Below, one piece after another: positions 61,416 through 64,000 of a stretch of 64,000 bases of DNA (its first letter is position 1; each line of letters starts with the position of its first letter). The stretch is from Actinomadura sp. WMMA1423 (lineage in GTDB: Bacteria > Actinomycetota > Actinomycetes > Streptosporangiales > Streptosporangiaceae), in the NCBI RefSeq assembly GCF_006547145.1, contig NZ_CP041244.1, forward strand, positions 2,542,001-2,606,000, in the 5' to 3' direction. A model generated the notes under the pieces. That model worked only from the letters and a program-made list of their open reading frames with translations, had not been told where the DNA came from and searched no databases. A program made the position numbers and the translations under genes.

Positions 61416-63815
61416 TCAGTGGAGGGTTTCGAGGACCCGGTCGCGGACGGCGTCCAGCGCCCCGGAGTCGTCCAGTGGACGGCCCTGGGCGTCCACCACG
61501 TAGAAGACGTCCACGGCCTCGGCGCCGAGCGTGTCCACCTGGGCCGCGCGGACCTGGAGGCCGCAAGACCCGAGCGCCTGCCCGACCCGCCAGAGCAGGC
61601 CGGGACGGTCGTGCGCCCTGACCTCGACGACGGTGGCGGTCCGGGACGCGTCGTCCACGATCATGACGCGGGGCGGCGGCGCGGCGGTCCCGGGCCGGAC
61701 CCGGACCGACCGCGCCCGCCGTTCGAGCCGCTCGGCCACGTCGAGGCGCCCGGCCAGCATCCGCCGCAGGTCCGCCTCCAGGCCCGCCGGATCCGGCGGC
61801 GTCCCGTACTCGGGGACGGCGGTGAAGTCCAGCACCGCCGTCTGGGCGGACGGGGCGGCCTCGCCCGAGACCGACGGGGAGGAGACCACCCGCGCGGTCT
61901 TCACGGCCAGGCGGTGCAGGGCGAGGACGCCGGCGGCGCGCCACAGCAGGCCCGGCCGGTCCGGGGCGGCGATCGTGATCCGGGAGCCGGCCACCCGGAC
62001 GGCGGCGCCGTCGTGGCGCGCCAGGGCGAGGTGGTCGGAGGCGAGCGCGGGAGCGGGCGGGGGCGTGCCGCCGGAGAGCGCGGCGCCGGCGCGGCGGGCG
62101 AGTTCGGCGACGAGGCCCGCCTTCCAGCCGCCCCAGGCCGCCGGCCCGGTGGCGCCGCCGTCGGCGACGGCGAGGGCGGCGAGGAGGTCGAGCACCTCGC
62201 GCTCGCGGCCGGGCACCTCGGACACGGCGGCGGTGACCTTCTGGACGGTCACCGGGTCGTCGATGTCGCGGCGGGTCGCGGTCTCCGGGAGCAGCAGGTG
62301 GTGGCGGACGACGGTCTCCAGGACGCGGACGTCCTCCTCCGGGAAGCCGAGGCGGGCGCCGATGTCGCGGGCGACGACCGCTCCGCTCGTGGAGTGGTCG
62401 CCCGGCCAGCCCTTGCCGATGTCGTGCAGGAGGGCCCCGACCAGGAGCAGGTCGGGACGGGCCACGTCGCGGGTCAGGGCGGCGGCGCCCGCGGCGGTCT
62501 CGACGAGGTGGCGGTCGACGGTGAAGCGGTGGACGGGGTTGCGCTGCGGGCGGTTGCGGACGCGTTCCCAGTCGGGCAGCAGCCGGACGACCAGCCCGGC
62601 CTGGTCGAGGGCCTCCCAGACCGCGATGGCGGCGGGCCCGGCGCCGAGCAGGGAGACGAGCGCGTCGCGGGCCTCGGCGGGCCAGGGGACGCGCGGAAGG
62701 GCGGCGCGTTCGGCGAGCCGGGCGACCGTGGCGGGGCCGAGCGGCAGGCCCGTCTGGGCGGCGGCCGCGGCGACGCGCAGGACGAGGGCCGGGTCGCTCA
62801 GGTCGGCGTTGCGCGCGAGGACGACCTCGCCCTCATGCTCGACCGCTCCGTCCCCGACCGGTCTGCGCTCCACGCCGCGCCGGCCCGTCCCCTTGGGGGC
62901 GCCGGGCGGCTGCCGGTGGGCGGCCCTGGTGAAGTTGTCGACGCGGCGCCACAGGTGGGACGCCCCGTAGGTGATCGTGCGGGCGGCCTCGGCGATCGAG
63001 CGTTGCAGCACGTCGGCGTCCAGGAGCCCGAGGGTGCGCGCCACGGCCGCCTGCTCCTGGAGGACGAGCCGGTCGGTGGAGCGTCCGGTGACCTCGTGGA
63101 GCGCGTGGCGGATGTCGAGGAGCAGGTCGTGTGCGGCGCGTACGCGGGCGTCCGGGGCGGAGGCCACCCAGGACGCGGCGACGGCGTGCATGACGTGGAC
63201 GTCCCGCAGCCCGCCGCGGGCCTCTTTCAGGTCGGGTTCGAGCAGGAACGCCAGCTCACCCTGGGCCTCCCAGCGCTCGCGGCACATCTGCGACAGTTCG
63301 GCCAGCCGGACGGGGGCGTCGGCGCGCCAGTCCGCGAGGACCGCGGCGCGCAGCTCGTCGACCAGGGCGTGGTCACCGGCGACGCGGCGGGCCGACAGCA
63401 GGCCGAGGGCGGCCTTCATGTCGCCGCGCGCCACGGTCCGGGCCTCGGCGACGGTGCGGACGGAGTGGTCGAGCCGCAGCCCGGAGTCCCACACCGGGTA
63501 CCAGACGCGGTCGGCGATCGCGGCGACACCGGACAGCCCGCGGTGCAGCAGGACGAGGTCGAGGTCGCCGCCGGGCGTCAGCTCCCGCCGCGCGTGGCTG
63601 CCCACCGCGACGAGCGCCACCCCCTCCGGCTCATGCGGTGGAGGCGTGTGGGGCGGGGCGGTGGCCAGGAGGGAGGCCAGCCAGCGGTCCAGGGCCGCTG
63701 CGCGGGCGGCGCGGGCGGTGGCCAGGGCGGCGCGGGCGGCCTCCTGGCCGGCCGCGCCGCCGGCCGGAGCGGGCCCCTGGGCCCGGTCTCCGGCCGGCGG
63801 GTGGGCGAGGGTCAC
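61416..63815 (-). CDS. glnD: [protein-PII] uridylyltransferase / uridylyl-removing enzyme
   Basis: 799 residues. Order: nucleotidyltransferase (GSHARRELTPGGDLDLVLL with the DxD metal pair), GlnE-like helical part, HD domain (LLLVGALLHDIGKGWPGDHS) and two ACT domains (ITIAAPDRPGLLWRAAG and VEVRAHDRPGLLWRVGQ). It senses glutamine and modifies PII; in actinobacteria the modification may be adenylylation. GTG 63815, 8 bp after the glnB stop, is the chosen start. It forms a glnB-glnD unit, normally following amtB. Confidence 0.94.
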   Translation of the reverse strand: MTLAHPPAGDRAQGPAPAGGAAGQEAARAALATARAARAAALDRWLASLLATAPPHTPPPHEPEGVALVAVGSHARRELTPGGDLDLVLLHRGLSGVAAIADRVWYPVWDSGLRLDHSVRTVAEARTVARGDMKAALGLLSARRVAGDHALVDELRAAVLADWRADAPVRLAELSQMCRERWEAQGELAFLLEPDLKEARGGLRDVHVMHAVAASWVASAPDARVRAAHDLLLDIRHALHEVTGRSTDRLVLQEQAAVARTLGLLDADVLQRSIAEAARTITYGASHLWRRVDNFTRAAHRQPPGAPKGTGRRGVERRPVGDGAVEHEGEVVLARNADLSDPALVLRVAAAAAQTGLPLGPATVARLAERAALPRVPWPAEARDALVSLLGAGPAAIAVWEALDQAGLVVRLLPDWERVRNRPQRNPVHRFTVDRHLVETAAGAAALTRDVARPDLLLVGALLHDIGKGWPGDHSTSGAVVARDIGARLGFPEEDVRVLETVVRHHLLLPETATRRDIDDPVTVQKVTAAVSEVPGREREVLDLLAALAVADGGATGPAAWGGWKAGLVAELARRAGAALSGGTPPPAPALASDHLALARHDGAAVRVAGSRITIAAPDRPGLLWRAAGVLALHRLAVKTARVVSSPSVSGEAAPSAQTAVLDFTAVPEYGTPPDPAGLEADLRRMLAGRLDVAERLERRARSVRVRPGTAAPPPRVMIVDDASRTATVVEVRAHDRPGLLWRVGQALGSCGLQVRAAQVDTLGAEAVDVFYVVDAQGRPLDDSGALDAVRDRVLETLH

Positions 63816-63823
63816 CGTGGTCC

Positions 63824-64000
<177 letters not shown>

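Overview
The window is 64 kb of very GC-rich DNA with many GTG starts, 4-base gene overlaps and several TANNNT-N6/7-ATG (leaderless-looking) starts. Gene content points to a filamentous actinomycete, most probably Streptosporangiales/Thermomonosporaceae (Actinomadura-like): a PknG/GlnX/GlnH locus, DUF2469 next to RNase HII, PucR and polyamine loci, and DivI1A-motif proteins. The genus is an inference from family resemblance; no tRNA, rRNA, CRISPR or transposase was recognised.

Layout. (1) 1-1.9 kb: end of a core block on the minus strand, dxr followed by a site-2 protease (cut by the window edge). (2) 2-7.2 kb: a divergent HxlR regulator/NAD(P)-binding pair, an orphan histidine kinase, a small zinc-finger-like protein, an orphan solute-binding lipoprotein and a small conserved protein. 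(3) 7.4-12 kb: an omega-amino acid cassette (CoA-acylating semialdehyde dehydrogenase plus class III aminotransferase) divergent from a PucR activator. (4) 12-15.8 kb: alpha/beta hydrolase, a dihydrodipicolinate-reductase-like protein, a YbdK/EgtA-type carboxylate-amine ligase and a WYL protein whose promoter resembles the PafBC DNA-damage promoter. (5) 16-27 kb, the most notable block: one tightly overlapping plus-strand operon encoding a coiled-coil protein, a PknG-type kinase, a PP2C phosphatase, a VWA protein, an FHA protein, a GlnX-like membrane protein and a GlnH-like lipoprotein, then a membrane-anchored coiled-coil protein behind its own promoter region. Kinase, phosphatase and FHA protein all carry paired zinc-ribbon-like tags at their N termini. 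(6) 28-36 kb: a polyamine uptake and oxidation operon (aldehyde dehydrogenase, PotADBC, FAD oxidase) divergent from an Lrp/AsnC regulator. (7) 36-40.5 kb: DUF1778, Nudix, HIT, a two-gene ABC exporter, DUF1963 and a multi-motif DivIVA-like protein.

(8) 40.6-64 kb: conserved actinobacterial core, mostly on the minus strand: glnB-glnD, ffh, rpsP-khpA-rimM-trmD-rplS, lepB, rnhB-DUF2469, xerC, rpsB-tsf-pyrH-frr-cdsA and rlmN. On the plus strand are the yraN-comM-dprA operon, an M23 peptidase and a SUFU-domain gene. The core gene order (cdsA, rlmN, then dxr and the protease) is interrupted between rlmN and dxr by about 38 kb of accessory genes.

How the parts fit: the two catabolic regions together could turn putrescine and beta-amino acids into central intermediates. 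The kinase/phosphatase/FHA/VWA operon with its own periplasmic amino acid sensor is a candidate nutrient-sensing phospho-relay. The core block supplies translation, secretion, isoprenoid synthesis and nitrogen-signalling functions.
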